A DNA stretch of 64,000 nucleotides from Arthrobacter pigmenti (GCF_011927905.1 NZ_JAATJL010000001.1:1984001-2048000), one strand, 5' to 3'; counted from the first letter of the stretch, positions 9,258 to 19,071 are shown. Numbers and translations: made by a program. Notes: generated from the letters alone by a model not told the origin.

Positions 9258-10973
9258 TCAGCCGCAGTACGCGCCCTCGGAAGCCGAGTGAACCAGCTTG
9301 GCGTACTTCGCCAGCACGCCCTTGGTGTAGGTGGCCGGCAGCGGCTGCCAGCCAACCTTGCGGCGCTCCAGCTCCTCGGGATCCACCAGCAGGTCGAAGG
9401 ACTTGTTCCCAATGTCGGCGCGGATGCGGTCGCCGTCCTGCACGAAGGCGATCGGCCCGCCGTCAACGGCTTCGGGAGCAACGTGACCGATGCACAGGCC
9501 GGTGGTGCCGCCCGAGAACCGCCCGTCCGTGAGCAGCAGCACATCCTTGCCCAGCCCGGCACCCTTGATAGCGCCGGTGATGGCGAGCATCTCCCGCATG
9601 CCGGGGCCGCCCTTGGGTCCCTCATACCGGATAACGACGACGTCGCCGGCCTTTACCTCGCCTGCGGCAAGCGCCTTCAGCGCTCCCTGCTCGCGCTCAA
9701 AGACGCGGGCAGTGCCCTCGAAGACGTCGGCATCGAAGCCTGCGCTCTTCACCACGGCACCCTCGGGGGCCAGGGTGCCGTGCAGGATGGTGATACCGCC
9801 GGTCTTGTGGATGGGGTTATTCAGTGCGCGCAGGATCTTTCCGTCGAGGTCCGGCGGGTTGATCGAGGCGAGATTCTCTGCGAGCGTCTTGCCGGTGACC
9901 GTGAGGACGTCGCCGTGGAGGAGTCCGGCGTCAAGCAGTGCACGCATGATGACCGGAACGCCGCCCACCTTGTCGACGTCGGTCATGACATAGCGTCCGA
10001 ACGGCTTGAGGTCACCCAGGTGCGGAATGCGGTCGCCGATGCGGTTGAAGTCATCAAGCGTGAGATCCACCTCCGCCTCCCGCGCGATCGCGAGGAGGTG
10101 AAGTACGGCGTTGGTGGATCCTCCGAAGGCCATGGTCACGGCGATGGCGTTCTCGAAGGCTTTCTTGGTCATGATGTCTCGGGCGGTGATCCCGAGGCGC
10201 AGCAAGTTGACCACGGCTTCGCCGGATTTGCGCGCGAATTCATCCCGGCGACGGTCAGCCGACGGCGGTGCTGCTGATCCGGGAAGCGACATGCCGAGCG
10301 CTTCACCGATGCACGCCATGGTGTTGGCGGTGTACATGCCGCCGCAGGCACCCTCGCCGGGGCAGATTGCCTTCTCGATGCGGGTGAGGTCCTCTGTGGA
10401 CATCTTCCCGGCGGCGCACGCGCCGACTGCCTCGAAGGCGTCGATCAGCGTCACCTCCTTTTCGGTGCCGTCTTCCAGCTTCACCCAGCCCGGCATGATC
10501 GAGCCCGCGTACAGGAAGACACTGGCGAGGTTCAGCCGCGCGGCGGCCATGAGCATGCCGGGTAGGGATTTGTCGCAGCCCGCCAACAGAACGGAGCCGT
10601 CAATGCGTTCAGCTTCCATGACGGTCTCCACCGAGTCCGCGATGACCTCGCGTGAGACCAGCGAGAAGTGCATGCCCTCATGTCCCATTGAAATGCCGTC
10701 GGAAACCGAGATGGTTCCGAATTGCATAGGGAAACCTCCGCCGGCGTGCACACCTTCCTTGGCGCCCTGCGCGAGGCGGTTCAGTGAGAGGTTGCAGGGG
10801 GTGATTTCGTTCCAGGAACTGGCAACACCGATCTGCGGCTTGACGAAATCGTCGTCGCCCATCCCGACGGCACGAAGCATGCCTCGAGCGGGAGCACGCT
10901 CAATTCCGTCGGTGACCGCACGGCTTCTCGGTTTGATATCAGGTGTGACTTTGGCTTCGCTTTCCACGCTCAT
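9258..10973 (-). CDS. ilvD: Dihydroxy-acid dehydratase
   Basis: Third step of branched-chain amino acid synthesis: Fe-S dependent dehydration of dihydroxy acids to 2-oxo acids. The 571 residues are the usual length. The Fe-S and active-site motifs are present: [29 protein letters not shown], and the C-terminal [16 protein letters not shown] with APEA. The ATG at 10973 has no Shine-Dalgarno, but TAGACT ends 7 bases before it, so it is probably leaderless. It has its own promoter and a 3' hairpin, so it is separate from the attenuated ilvB unit 185 bp downstream. Confidence 0.97.
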   Translation of the reverse strand: MSVESEAKVTPDIKPRSRAVTDGIERAPARGMLRAVGMGDDDFVKPQIGVASSWNEITPCNLSLNRLAQGAKEGVHAGGGFPMQFGTISVSDGISMGHEGMHFSLVSREVIADSVETVMEAERIDGSVLLAGCDKSLPGMLMAAARLNLASVFLYAGSIMPGWVKLEDGTEKEVTLIDAFEAVGACAAGKMSTEDLTRIEKAICPGEGACGGMYTANTMACIGEALGMSLPGSAAPPSADRRRDEFARKSGEAVVNLLRLGITARDIMTKKAFENAIAVTMAFGGSTNAVLHLLAIAREAEVDLTLDDFNRIGDRIPHLGDLKPFGRYVMTDVDKVGGVPVIMRALLDAGLLHGDVLTVTGKTLAENLASINPPDLDGKILRALNNPIHKTGGITILHGTLAPEGAVVKSAGFDADVFEGTARVFEREQGALKALAAGEVKAGDVVVIRYEGPKGGPGMREMLAITGAIKGAGLGKDVLLLTDGRFSGGTTGLCIGHVAPEAVDGGPIAFVQDGDRIRADIGNKSFDLLVDPEELERRKVGWQPLPATYTKGVLAKYAKLVHSASEGAYCG

Positions 10974-11218
10974 GCTTCAAAGTCTAGGCCCCACCTGCTG
11001 CGGCGCCCGTCCGTATGACCGGCCTGTTACAGGTTCAGGCAATGTGCTTCACCTCTCAATTCACGACCTCCTTCGACGCTTGGTTCGCCGCCTTCCACCA
11101 AAACCTCGTTCCCACTTTCCGGTAGGGTGGTCGGCGCGGACTCCGCTGCGGTCTCCAGTTTTTTTCGCAGCCTGACCTGCCCTCTTCCGCGGGCAACTTT
11201 CCTACCCAGGCCAAACAC

Positions 11219-11695
11219 ATGACCCCCCAACTGCCGGACGCGACCACCGACGAGTCAGGGAGCGATGAGCTCAAGCACGCCCTGCGGGAAATCTTCGATT
11301 CACAAATCCTGAACTACGGCGACTACAACCTGATCTTCGCCGTAAATGACCGCCACGAAGGCAGGGACGCCAGCGGCGCCCGGGTTGCGAAGCCAAAATA
11401 CTTCGTCATCGGGTACCGGTGGCAACCGGCAGAGATCATGGTGGCACCCGTCAATGGCCACACGCTGACCTCAGGCGGCGTGCCCGTGGAACTGAACATG
11501 ACCAACCTCTCGCACGCGGTTCAGCTGACCGGCGGCGATTACGAGGTGGGGACGAATACCGGCAGAACGTTCCGCTTCGGTGTGCGACCGGAAGTGCGGT
11601 TTTCGCCCACACCGGAACGGGACTTCCTGCTCGACCAGGCGGAGGACCACATCGACTTCGAGCTTTTCATGCAGGCCTTCATCGCTATGGCCTGA
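11219..11695 (+). CDS. Conserved hypothetical protein
   Basis: A 158-residue soluble protein that I do not recognise. It has no signal peptide or membrane segment. A disordered acidic N-terminus (about 1-18) precedes a mixed alpha/beta body with many aromatic residues (NYGDYNLIFAVNDRHEG, KPKYFVIGYRWQPAE) and an acidic C-terminal helix (DQAEDHIDFELFMQAFIAMA). Codon use matches that of the neighbours, which supports a real gene. It diverges from ilvD across a 245-bp gap with no other gene in it, and is convergent with the dehydrogenase at 11703. A clear ribosome site is missing. No function is assigned. Confidence 0.75.
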   Translation: MTPQLPDATTDESGSDELKHALREIFDSQILNYGDYNLIFAVNDRHEGRDASGARVAKPKYFVIGYRWQPAEIMVAPVNGHTLTSGGVPVELNMTNLSHAVQLTGGDYEVGTNTGRTFRFGVRPEVRFSPTPERDFLLDQAEDHIDFELFMQAFIAMA

Positions 11696-11702
11696 GCCCC
11701 GG

Positions 11703-12668
11703 TCAGCTGATCGGTTGATGCTCCCAGGCACCCCGGACCACGAGGTTGGCCGGCTCATCACCGGCCGCAAGAGCCTCAAGTTGCCTGCGCAGCAGCCGGA
11801 CAACCCGGGGCCAGAAAGCTCCAGTGTTTCCGCCGTTATGCGGGGTGATGATGGCGTTCTCTGCGCTCCACAGCGGATGCCCCTCGGGAATCGGTTCCGG
11901 ATCGAAGACGTCGAGCGCGGCGTACAGCCGTCCACTGACCACCTCGGCAGTCAGGGCCTCGGAGTCGACCACCGCGCCCCGTGCAACGTTGATGACCAGC
12001 GCCCCATCCGGGAGGGCTGCAAGAAGCTCCTTGCCGACGAGCCCGCGTGTTGAATCGCTGAGCGGCGTGATGACGATGAGGACATCGTGGCTTTCCGCGA
12101 GGTCAATCAATTCCTCGCTGCCGTGGACCTGGCCGCGACCATCGGTGCGGGCGGAACTTCCAACGCGGGTCAACTCCACTTCGAAGGCGTCCAGCCGCTT
12201 GGCGATTTCCTCGCCGATACCCCCTACGCCGAGCAGCAGCACCTTGCGGTCTGCCAGCCCAGGGAACCGTCCGGGCTTCCACATTCCAACGAGCTGGTTC
12301 TTCACGGCAACGTCGATGCCCCGAAGCGAGGTGATCGCCAGTCCCACAGCCATCTCCGCTGTCGCGGCGGCGTGGGCGCCTGCAGCGCTTGCGACGGCGA
12401 CCCCCTCCCCCGCCATCTCCGGCACGCGTTCGTAACCGGTGGTCTGGGTCTGGACGAGCGCCAGGTTAGGAACTGTGCGCAACTGCCCGCTGAGGTCTTC
12501 CTTCGACATGTACGGCAGCACCACTGCGTCGATCTCGGCCAGCTCGGCACCTGCGGGCGAACTCCTGAAATCCCAACGCACTAACCTGATGCCGTCCGGC
12601 GCCGGTTGCAACGCCTCGAGCAGCTCATCATCGGGCACTGTCACGGTACGAATCGAGGGTGTGGCCAT
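11703..12668 (-). CDS. D-isomer-specific 2-hydroxyacid dehydrogenase
   Basis: NAD(P)-dependent dehydrogenase of the 2-hydroxyacid family, 321 residues from the ATG at 12668. The N-terminal catalytic domain is followed by the Rossmann motif LLGVGGIGEEIAKRL (about 139-153), the PLSDSTRGLVGKELLAALPDG block, NVARGAVVD with the substrate Arg, the Asp/Glu region ALDVFDPEP, and TPHNGG with the catalytic His. It lacks an ACT domain, so it is not a second SerA; the substrate is unknown (glyoxylate, hydroxypyruvate or a phenyl analogue are possible). The chosen ATG has TACGCT 6 bases upstream, consistent with a leaderless transcript; the open frame continues upstream but that part is not family-like. 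Confidence 0.88.
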   Translation of the reverse strand: MATPSIRTVTVPDDELLEALQPAPDGIRLVRWDFRSSPAGAELAEIDAVVLPYMSKEDLSGQLRTVPNLALVQTQTTGYERVPEMAGEGVAVASAAGAHAAATAEMAVGLAITSLRGIDVAVKNQLVGMWKPGRFPGLADRKVLLLGVGGIGEEIAKRLDAFEVELTRVGSSARTDGRGQVHGSEELIDLAESHDVLIVITPLSDSTRGLVGKELLAALPDGALVINVARGAVVDSEALTAEVVSGRLYAALDVFDPEPIPEGHPLWSAENAIITPHNGGNTGAFWPRVVRLLRRQLEALAAGDEPANLVVRGAWEHQPIS

Positions 12669-12870
12669 GCGTTCAGCGTATCTCCCGGTACGCGTCGGCC
12701 TGACGTTCGTTTCACCGTCCCCGGCGAGCGTTACGCGCATGGACGGCTCTGGACAGCCCCCGGAGGAGGTCGTAACGTCGAGTGCAGGAATGCACGTTCC
12801 GCAGCCCAAGAACCACGCGGCGCGGCGCGGAGGAACGCGGTATGGAGCGCGGTGCTGATAAGGGGCTGGA

Positions 12871-13272
12871 ATGGACTCGCTGATCTGGGGCCTCGTGATC
12901 GTCGGAGCTGTGGTCGCAGTGCTCTGGTACCGCGGCAAGAAGGCCGGATCGACGGACCCATCGCGATCAGAGAATGCCGCGCAGCGCAGCGGAACCGAAC
13001 AAGCTAACAAGACCGCACAAGCCGGCGATCCTAAGCAGACCGATGGAACCAACCGGTCTCCGGAAGCCGTGCCTCCTGCAGTAGCGGCGCGGGATGGGGA
13101 GATTCAGACGCAGGATCACGCGCCACTCCGTCAACCCGCTTCCCTCGCGGAAGAGCGCTTCATGGCCTGGGAGCTGAGCGATGGGGAACGGGTTGTTCCA
13201 CCGTCGTCCCGCCGCGAGACAACGGCGACCGGGTCTCCCCGCCCGCCAGTGAACCCGGACCGGAGGAGCTGA
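12871..13272 (+). CDS. Small single-pass membrane protein
   Basis: 133 residues with one N-terminal membrane segment (about 4-21, LIWGLVIVGAVVAVLWY), a basic stop-transfer RGKK, then a hydrophilic, probably disordered Ser/Thr/Pro-rich tail. The tail should face the cytosol or the outside depending on topology; the positive residues after the segment favour a cytosolic tail. AAGGGG lies a few bases before the ATG. It ends 4 bases before the sugar dehydrogenase gene, so the two are probably cotranscribed. I do not recognise a family. Confidence 0.62.
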   Translation: MDSLIWGLVIVGAVVAVLWYRGKKAGSTDPSRSENAAQRSGTEQANKTAQAGDPKQTDGTNRSPEAVPPAVAARDGEIQTQDHAPLRQPASLAEERFMAWELSDGERVVPPSSRRETTATGSPRPPVNPDRRS

Positions 13273-13276
13273 ACCC

Positions 13277-14437
13277 GTGCGGCGTCGTCGTCGTTCTCCG
13301 TCCCGAACCGGACACCTGGGTACGGGCCTGGCAGCAGCGGCGCTGGTATTCGCGATGTCCGGCTGTGATGCAGGCATTGAACCTGCTCCGGAGTTCAGGG
13401 GCTCTGCCCCTGCGTCGCAAACCACCGCCCCGGACTCCCCGCCGTCAACTGCGGCCAGCGAACCGGCAACACCCTCGCCCAGCCCGACGGTTCCGACCCT
13501 TACGGTGGCGGGCGACGTTGTGACGGGACTCGGCGTTCCCTGGTCCATGGCCGTTCTACCCGATGATTCCCTGATCGTCACCGAACGGGAGACCGCAGAG
13601 GTCAAACGGATAGCGGATGGCCAGGTCACAGTTCTCGGCGTCATTGGGGATGCGATCGAGGCAGGAGGAGAGGGTGGGCTGCTGGGGGTGGCGATCAGCC
13701 CGGACTTCGAGATTGACCCGCGGCTGTACCTGTATTACACGAGTCCGTCCGACAACCGGATCGTGAGTGTTCCGTACACCAGTGACGGGCTGGGTGAACC
13801 GGAAATCATCCTGACAGGGATTCCGAGAGCCAACGTCCACAACGGCGGCAGGATCAAGTTCGGGCCTGACGGATTCCTCTACGCAGGAACGGGAGACGCA
13901 ACGGATGCCGCGAGTGCGCAGGATCCTGCAAGCCTTGGCGGCAAGATCCTGCGTATCACCGCTGACGGGGAACCAGCGCCGGACAACCCCTTCGGCAACG
14001 CCGTCTATACGCTGGGACACCGCAATGTACAGGGGCTCGCCTGGGATTCCGAGGACAGGCTGTGGGCGAGCGAGTTCGGCCCCGACCAAGACGACGAACT
14101 GAACCTTATTACCAGCGGAAGCAACTACGGCTGGCCCGAGGTGACCGGCGCTCCTGGGCGTGAGGAATATGTCGACGCGCAGGTGGTGTGGCCATCGCCT
14201 GCCACGTCCTCTCCGAGTGGCATCGCGATCGTTGACGACGTCGCCTACATCGGCGGACTTCGAGGCGAGCGGCTGTGGCAGGTGCCGCTCTTCTCCGGGG
14301 TTGCTGGTGAGCCGGTCAGCCACTTTGAGGACCAGTTCGGGAGGTTGAGGGACACAACCATCGGGCCTGACGGAGAACTGCTGATTGCCACCAATGAGGG
14401 CGGCGGTTCGCGTATTGTGCGGGTGGAAATGCAGTAG
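13277..14437 (+). CDS. PQQ-type glucose/sorbosone dehydrogenase lipoprotein
   Basis: 386 residues from GTG 13277 with GGAGGAG 8 bases upstream. An Arg-rich n-region, a hydrophobic segment and a lipobox (AMSGC, Cys about 30) mark it as an exported lipoprotein, followed by a Pro/Ser/Thr-rich linker. The rest is the six-bladed propeller of the soluble glucose dehydrogenase (GSDH) family: GLGVPWSMAVLPD, EGGLLGVAISPDF, NVHNGGRIKFGPDGFLYAGTGD, GHRNVQGLAWD and PDQDDELNLI. The family usually uses pyrroloquinoline quinone and calcium to oxidise sugars; no PQQ synthesis genes are in the window, so the cofactor and substrate stay open. It follows the small membrane protein by 4 bases. Confidence 0.88.
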   Translation: MRRRRRSPSRTGHLGTGLAAAALVFAMSGCDAGIEPAPEFRGSAPASQTTAPDSPPSTAASEPATPSPSPTVPTLTVAGDVVTGLGVPWSMAVLPDDSLIVTERETAEVKRIADGQVTVLGVIGDAIEAGGEGGLLGVAISPDFEIDPRLYLYYTSPSDNRIVSVPYTSDGLGEPEIILTGIPRANVHNGGRIKFGPDGFLYAGTGDATDAASAQDPASLGGKILRITADGEPAPDNPFGNAVYTLGHRNVQGLAWDSEDRLWASEFGPDQDDELNLITSGSNYGWPEVTGAPGREEYVDAQVVWPSPATSSPSGIAIVDDVAYIGGLRGERLWQVPLFSGVAGEPVSHFEDQFGRLRDTTIGPDGELLIATNEGGGSRIVRVEMQ

Positions 14438-14528
14438 CTCACATCACGGTTGCGGATTTCGAGTTTCCCGTGGAGTGCTGGTAGAGTTTAGTGCTGTTGC
14501 GGAACGCCGGTAGGGCCGGATTTCGCAG

Positions 14529-14601
14529 GCACCTCTAGCTCAACTGGCAGAGCAATTGACTCTTAATCAATGGGTTCCGGGTTCGAGTCCCGGGGGGTGC
14601 A
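14529..14601 (+). tRNA. tRNA-Lys (anticodon CTT)
   Basis: A 73-base cloverleaf: acceptor GCACCTC pairs with GGGGTGC (one G-T pair), anticodon loop gives CTT in the context GACTCTTAATC, and the T-arm GGGTTCGAGTCC is canonical. Discriminator base A at 14601; CCA is not encoded. Confidence 0.96.
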
Positions 14602-14610
14602 CTGAAGAAC

Positions 14611-14657
14611 AAGAAGGTCTGATCCGCTGCTAACGCCGGGTCAGGCCTTCTTCGTTT
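14611..14657 (+). terminator. Terminator after tRNA-Lys
   Basis: Inverted repeat AAGAAGG.CTGA.CC with its complement, followed by TTCGTTT, ten bases after the tRNA. Confidence 0.7.
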
Positions 14658-14769
14658 AACGTCCTGCAAGTCCTTCTGCTCACCTTCGGGTTCTGACCTT
14701 CGAAAACACATGGCCCGTCCGTACTGGGAATGTACGAACGGGCTGATGTATAGATTGCTCTCCGTCAGG

Positions 14770-15276
14770 TCACGGAAGAGTGCCCTCCTCGACGAGGGAC
14801 GACGTCGGCAGACCAGCTTGCGGCGCAGTGGTCCCCGGCACCTCGGCGGTCCAGTTCCAGCGCGGCGCGCCGAGATCCCGAATCACCGCCTGCAGGTGGC
14901 TCCGCAATTCATCCGAGACGAGTCCGCCACCGGTTATGAGCGTCCGCTCAACGTCCTGGGCCTCGCCCAGGACGCGGCTGCCTTCGGCGGTGATGGACAC
15001 CAGGTGGCTGCGACGGTCCAGGTCATTGCGCGTCCTCGATACGTGGCCGCGCGTCTCAAGCCGGGAGAGCGTTTTACCCATGGTCTGGGCCTGCACCCGC
15101 ACAATCTGCGCGAGGTTCGCCTGGGTCATCCCGCCCTGGCTCTCAAGGACACCGAGCGCAATCACCCCAGCATGGGTGATGCCGATGTTCACCAGGCGTT
15201 CGTTCCATGCGTGCTCCACCAACCGAGCGGCCGTCGTCAGCAGTCGACCTGTAGGCCATTGCTCGAGATCCGGCAT
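14770..15276 (-). CDS. MarR-family transcriptional regulator
   Basis: 168-residue winged-helix regulator. The recognition region (MTQANLAQIVRVQAQTMGKTLSRLETRGHVSR) and the wing (DLDRRSHLVSITAEG) fit MarR, flanked by dimerisation helices. The ATG at 15276 has GGAAG about 10 bases upstream. It diverges from the peroxiredoxin gene (start 15426); the 150-bp gap is the natural place for a shared operator, although I do not see a clear palindrome. There is no cysteine near the N-terminus as in OhrR, so thiol-based peroxide sensing is not evident. The ligand is unknown. Confidence 0.88.
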   Translation of the reverse strand: MPDLEQWPTGRLLTTAARLVEHAWNERLVNIGITHAGVIALGVLESQGGMTQANLAQIVRVQAQTMGKTLSRLETRGHVSRTRNDLDRRSHLVSITAEGSRVLGEAQDVERTLITGGGLVSDELRSHLQAVIRDLGAPRWNWTAEVPGTTAPQAGLPTSSLVEEGTLP

Positions 15277-15425
15277 AAGCTAACAACTTCCTTCCGCCCC
15301 CTGCCACCTCGTGCAGCATCGCGTAGGGCACTTGAACCCATCCCCATATGATAGCTACGGCTTGCAGCTGTTGCTCCTGACAGTTGCGCTGTCGATGCAC
15401 AAATGAGACCCAAAGGAAGGCTCAC

Positions 15426-15896
15426 ATGTCAGAACGACTCAAAATCGGGGATCGTGCCCCCGACTTTACGCTTAACTCGGACGAAGGCACCAACGTATCG
15501 CTCGGCGATTTCGCGGGAGAGAATGTCGTCGTCTACTTTTACCCGGCTGCCGCGACGCCGGGCTGCACCACGCAAGCCTGCGATTTCCGCGATAGCCTGG
15601 CCTCGCTCACCTCCGCCGGCTACAAGGTAGTTGGCATCTCTCCCGACTCCGAGAACAAGCTCCGCTCGTTCAGCGAGAAGGAAGCGCTGACCTTTCCGCT
15701 GCTATCTGATCCGGACCATGCGGTTGCTGAGGCATGGGGCGCGTGGGGCGAGAAGAAGAACTACGGCAAGACCTATGAGGGGCTCATCCGCTCCACAGTC
15801 GTTGTGGATGCGGATGGGAAGGTTACTCTCGCCCAGTACAACGTCAAGGCGACAGGGCACGTTGCGAAACTTCGTCGGGACCTCGCGCTGGACTGA
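15426..15896 (+). CDS. bcp: Thioredoxin-dependent peroxiredoxin (PrxQ/BCP type)
   Basis: 156-residue peroxiredoxin that reduces hydrogen peroxide and organic hydroperoxides using thioredoxin. The active-site block YFYPAAATPGCTTQACDFRD has the PxxxTxxC peroxidatic Cys 47 and a second Cys five residues later (Cys 52), the spacing typical of PrxQ/BCP. The start at ATG 15426 has AAGGAAG just upstream and begins MSERLKIGDRAPDF, the usual N-terminus; the frame is open upstream but not family-like. It diverges from a MarR regulator and lies upstream of a tRNA-Leu gene. Confidence 0.93.
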   Translation: MSERLKIGDRAPDFTLNSDEGTNVSLGDFAGENVVVYFYPAAATPGCTTQACDFRDSLASLTSAGYKVVGISPDSENKLRSFSEKEALTFPLLSDPDHAVAEAWGAWGEKKNYGKTYEGLIRSTVVVDADGKVTLAQYNVKATGHVAKLRRDLALD

Positions 15897-15929
15897 CGAA
15901 CCGGACTGCGTTCGCCTGAAGAACCTGGA

Positions 15930-15958
15930 CTGAAAGCTGAGCCGAAGCTGCGTACAAT
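15930..15958 (+). promoter_or_regulatory. Promoter of tRNA-Leu
   Basis: CTGAAA (15930-15935), a 17-base spacer, then TACAAT (15953-15958); transcription would start about 35 bases before the tRNA. Confidence 0.6.
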
Positions 15959-16000
15959 GGATGATGCGTCGGGCCCATTTGAGGCACTGACGCACCACCT

Positions 16001-16082
<82 letters not shown>

Positions 16083-16087
16083 CATAC

Positions 16088-16125
16088 AGAGAGGCCCGTA
16101 ATCATGCGGGCCTCTCTTGCGTTAT
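16088..16125 (+). terminator. Terminator after tRNA-Leu
   Basis: Perfect 11-bp stem AGAGAGGCCCG with its complement (16088-16098 and 16107-16117), 8-base loop, then TTGCGTT. Confidence 0.8.
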
Positions 16126-16302
16126 CAGGCACCCAAATACTGACGTGATTCAGATCACGGGGCACACGAGGACTTTTCTCAGGACAGTACCCATCCACTT
16201 TCCGAACACACGCGAATTACCCCTGAGACATCGACACGATGTTCAACCAAAGCAACTGACCATCGCGTTTGCGTGGGGGTCCTAGCAAAAGGAGAAATGG
16301 AA

Positions 16303-17001
16303 ATGGAACTGTTCAAGCGCAGGAACCTATCCGTACTCGGTGTCGCAGCTGTAGCCATGTTTGGGCTGGCAGCATGTGGCGGCGGCGATGAGGCAGCAAC
16401 AGATACCGAGACCACTGAGTCCACCACCACGGAAACCACCGAGGCGATGACTGACGAGCCTACCGAGGAAATGACTGACGAGGGCATGGACCCCGCAGCC
16501 AACCTGGTTGGACCCGGCTGCGAAGGCTACGCCGCTGATGTTCCTGATGGAGCTGGCTCGGTCGCCGGCATGGCCCAGGATCCCGTAGCTACGGCAGCGT
16601 CGAACAACCCGCTGCTGACTCAGCTCACCGCGGCTGTATCGGCCGAATTGAACCCTGAGGTCGACCTCGTTGACACCCTGAACACGGCAGAAGCGCTGAC
16701 CGTTTTCGCTCCGGTTGACGAGGCGTTCGAGGCCCTCGACGAAGCAACTGTCGAAAGCCTGAGCACCGACGCCGACCTTCTCTCGGGCATCCTGACCTAC
16801 CACGTCGTTGAGGGCCAGCTGGCTCCTGACGAGGTTGCAGGCACCCACACGACCCTCAACGGTGCTGAACTGACCGTCGAGGGCGAAGGTGACTCCATCA
16901 CCGTCGGCGCTGACAGCGCCGCAGTGATCTGCGGTGGCGTCCAGACCGCCAACGCAACGGTTTACCTGATCGATTCAATCCTGATGCCTCCGAGCGAGTA
17001 A
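16303..17001 (+). CDS. Fasciclin-domain lipoprotein
   Basis: 232-residue exported lipoprotein: basic n-region (KRRN), hydrophobic core and lipobox LAAC (Cys about 23). A Thr/Glu/Asp-rich linker, about 45 residues long, follows. Residues about 90-232 form a FAS1 (fasciclin) domain with [14 protein letters not shown] and [11 protein letters not shown], and it ends with [15 protein letters not shown]1 proteins act in adhesion or cell-envelope association; the exact role is unknown. There are two in-frame ATGs; 16303 is preferred because GGAG lies 8 bases upstream, against 2 bases for 16297. A strong terminator follows, so it is monocistronic. Confidence 0.93.
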   Translation: MELFKRRNLSVLGVAAVAMFGLAACGGGDEAATDTETTESTTTETTEAMTDEPTEEMTDEGMDPAANLVGPGCEGYAADVPDGAGSVAGMAQDPVATAASNNPLLTQLTAAVSAELNPEVDLVDTLNTAEALTVFAPVDEAFEALDEATVESLSTDADLLSGILTYHVVEGQLAPDEVAGTHTTLNGAELTVEGEGDSITVGADSAAVICGGVQTANATVYLIDSILMPPSE

Positions 17002-17065
17002 TCAGCAACGGGTAATCAGTAACAAAGCTCCTGATTCGACTCCTCTAATCTGAATCAGGGAAAAC

Positions 17066-17103
17066 GGCGGGTACCTGTACGAAAGTGCAGGTACCCGCCT
17101 TTC
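17066..17103 (+). terminator. Terminator after the fasciclin lipoprotein gene
   Basis: Perfect 12-bp stem GGCGGGTACCTG with its complement (17066-17077 and 17088-17099), followed by TTT. Confidence 0.85.
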
Positions 17104-17228
17104 CCATGTCCGCGACGACTTCGCACGGCGCGCAGAGGGCGAAACATAACCAGCCTGCGTCCAGCCTTCTGTCCTACACTGAATACTCCGTCAAAATCCT
17201 GCCCAGCTCACGCGCGCCCGAGGAGACC

Positions 17229-18968
17229 ATGCCAACGAGCCCAACCCCCCGCCGTCGTGCGCTCCGGGCGTCTTTTGTGCGCCTGATCGCGGCAGCAGGA
17301 GTACTTGGGTTAACGGCCTGCACCTCTGCCACGCCAACACCAACACCAACGACGACGACGGCGCCCGCCTCCAGTGAGGCGCCCGAGGTTGACGGGGATC
17401 CCACTCAGGCAACGTTCACGTTCGGCACCGCCGCGAATCCCACCGGCCTCGATCCGGCGCTTGTTGCCGACACGGAGTCGTACCGCATCACCCGCCAGAT
17501 CCTTGAGGGCCTGGTGGGCATTGATCCGCTGACGTCCGAACCCGCTCCGCTGCTTGCGACCTCCTGGGAAGAACGCGATGACGGTCGCGCCTACGCTTTC
17601 GAGCTCCGCAACGACGTCGTCTTCCATGACGGCGAACCCTTCAACGCCGAAGCCGTGTGCGCCAACTTCGAACGTTGGCACACCATGCCGGCCGGGACGC
17701 GGGAGCTCGACGCCACCATCTCCTTCCAGTCGGTGTTCAAGGCGTTCTCGGACGAGCCCGAAGATTCGGTCTACGAATCCTGCCAGCCGCTTGGTGAGTA
17801 TGAAGTCCTGATCAGCCTCACTGGCCGGCACACCACCTTCATCCCGGCCCTGGCGCTCCCGGCGTTCGGCATGGCCTCACCGAAGGCGCTGGAGGAGAAG
17901 GGCGCCAACGAACTCACAGTCGAACGGGACGGCAGGCGGCTCTCCGAGTTTGCCCTCAGCCCGGTGGGGACCGGTCCCTTCCGGTTTGAGAGCTGGTCGG
18001 GGGACGAGGTAACGCTCAGTGCGTTCGAGGATTATTGGGGCAATCCAGGGGAGATCCAGATCGTTACGTTCCGTACCATCCCGCACACCGACGCCCGGTT
18101 GCGCGCGCTCATCAGCGGCGAGATTGACGGCTATGACCTCGTCACCGTGGACAACGCGGCGGAACTTGCCCGTGAAGGTCAGCAGATCCTGCAACGAGAT
18201 CCCTACTCGGTGCTGTATCTCGGCATGAACCAGGACTTCCCTGGAGTGGACGACATTCTTTTCCGCCAGGCGGTGGCGCACGCAGTGGACAAGAACGCGC
18301 TGATCGAGAACCTCTTCCTCGAGGGAACGAGCCCGGCGAACCAGTTCATCCCGCCCAAGCTCGGCCTTCCCGTCGAGGACGTTGCCACCTACGAATACGA
18401 CCCGGAACTTGCCCGGGAGCTGCTCGGCGAATCCGGGTACACCGGTGAACCATTGCCGTTCCATTATCCGCGGAATGTCTCCCGGCCGTACCTCTCCTCT
18501 CCTGAAAAGGTCTACGCGGAACTGAGCCGCCAACTCACCGAGGCCGGTTTCAACCTCCAGCCGATGCCCACCGAATGGTCTGAAGGGTACGTAGAGACCG
18601 TCCAGAACACGGATAACCGTGCGTTCCATCTGCTCGGCTGGAGCGGCAGCTACCAGGATCCGGACAATTTCGTCGGAGCGCTCTTTGGAAGTTACAGCGA
18701 AGAGTTCGCCTACCGCGACAACCAGCTTTTCAGCAAGATTGCCCGGGCGGTCACCCTGCCTAACGGTGAGGAACGCACCGCGGCCTATCAGGACATCAGC
18801 CAGAGCATCGCCGACGACATACCGGCCCTCCCGCTTGCCTTCCCGGTTTCGGCGGCCGTTGTTTCGCCACGGGTCCTGAGCTACCCGGTGAGCCCCGTGA
18901 TGCACGAAGTGTTCAACAACATCGACCTCGCCGATGTCGAACTGCCAACACCGGACGACGACGTCTGA
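17229..18968 (+). CDS. ABC transporter substrate-binding lipoprotein (peptide type, SBP_bac_5)
   Basis: 579 residues from ATG 17229 with GAGGAG 4 bases upstream; the open frame reaches back to 17085 but that stretch overlaps the preceding terminator. Signal peptide with lipobox (LTAC, Cys about 34), then a Thr/Pro-rich linker. The mature part is a family 5 solute-binding protein: LDPALVADTESYRITRQILEGL, LATSWEERDDGRAYAFELR, NDVVFHDGEPFNAEAV, VGTGPFRFESW, and VDKNALIENLFLEGT. It should bind oligopeptides or similar solutes outside the membrane. No permease or ATPase genes are adjacent, so it is an orphan binding protein that must use a transporter encoded elsewhere. Confidence 0.92.
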   Translation: MPTSPTPRRRALRASFVRLIAAAGVLGLTACTSATPTPTPTTTTAPASSEAPEVDGDPTQATFTFGTAANPTGLDPALVADTESYRITRQILEGLVGIDPLTSEPAPLLATSWEERDDGRAYAFELRNDVVFHDGEPFNAEAVCANFERWHTMPAGTRELDATISFQSVFKAFSDEPEDSVYESCQPLGEYEVLISLTGRHTTFIPALALPAFGMASPKALEEKGANELTVERDGRRLSEFALSPVGTGPFRFESWSGDEVTLSAFEDYWGNPGEIQIVTFRTIPHTDARLRALISGEIDGYDLVTVDNAAELAREGQQILQRDPYSVLYLGMNQDFPGVDDILFRQAVAHAVDKNALIENLFLEGTSPANQFIPPKLGLPVEDVATYEYDPELARELLGESGYTGEPLPFHYPRNVSRPYLSSPEKVYAELSRQLTEAGFNLQPMPTEWSEGYVETVQNTDNRAFHLLGWSGSYQDPDNFVGALFGSYSEEFAYRDNQLFSKIARAVTLPNGEERTAAYQDISQSIADDIPALPLAFPVSAAVVSPRVLSYPVSPVMHEVFNNIDLADVELPTPDDDV

Positions 18969-19071
18969 GTGGGACCAGAATCACGCTCCAGCAGCAGCTC
19001 CCCAATTTAGGGAACGCCTCCGGCAGAGGCTACGCTTCTAGGGCTAGCGCCCTTGCTATTGGAGACTCATC

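Noticed and set aside
9029-9625. Longer minus-strand frame ending in the ilv leader
   Set aside because: It runs through the ilvD hairpin and the ilvB promoter, so only its last 14 codons (from 9073) make sense as a gene.
11027-11274. Minus-strand open frames in the ilvD-hypothetical gap
   Set aside because: They overlap the start of the hypothetical gene, and differ in length and content between frames without a ribosome site.
17085-17228. N-terminal extension of the peptide-binding lipoprotein
   Set aside because: It would run through the preceding terminator hairpin and put about 48 residues before a good signal peptide; the ATG at 17229 has an ideal ribosome site.
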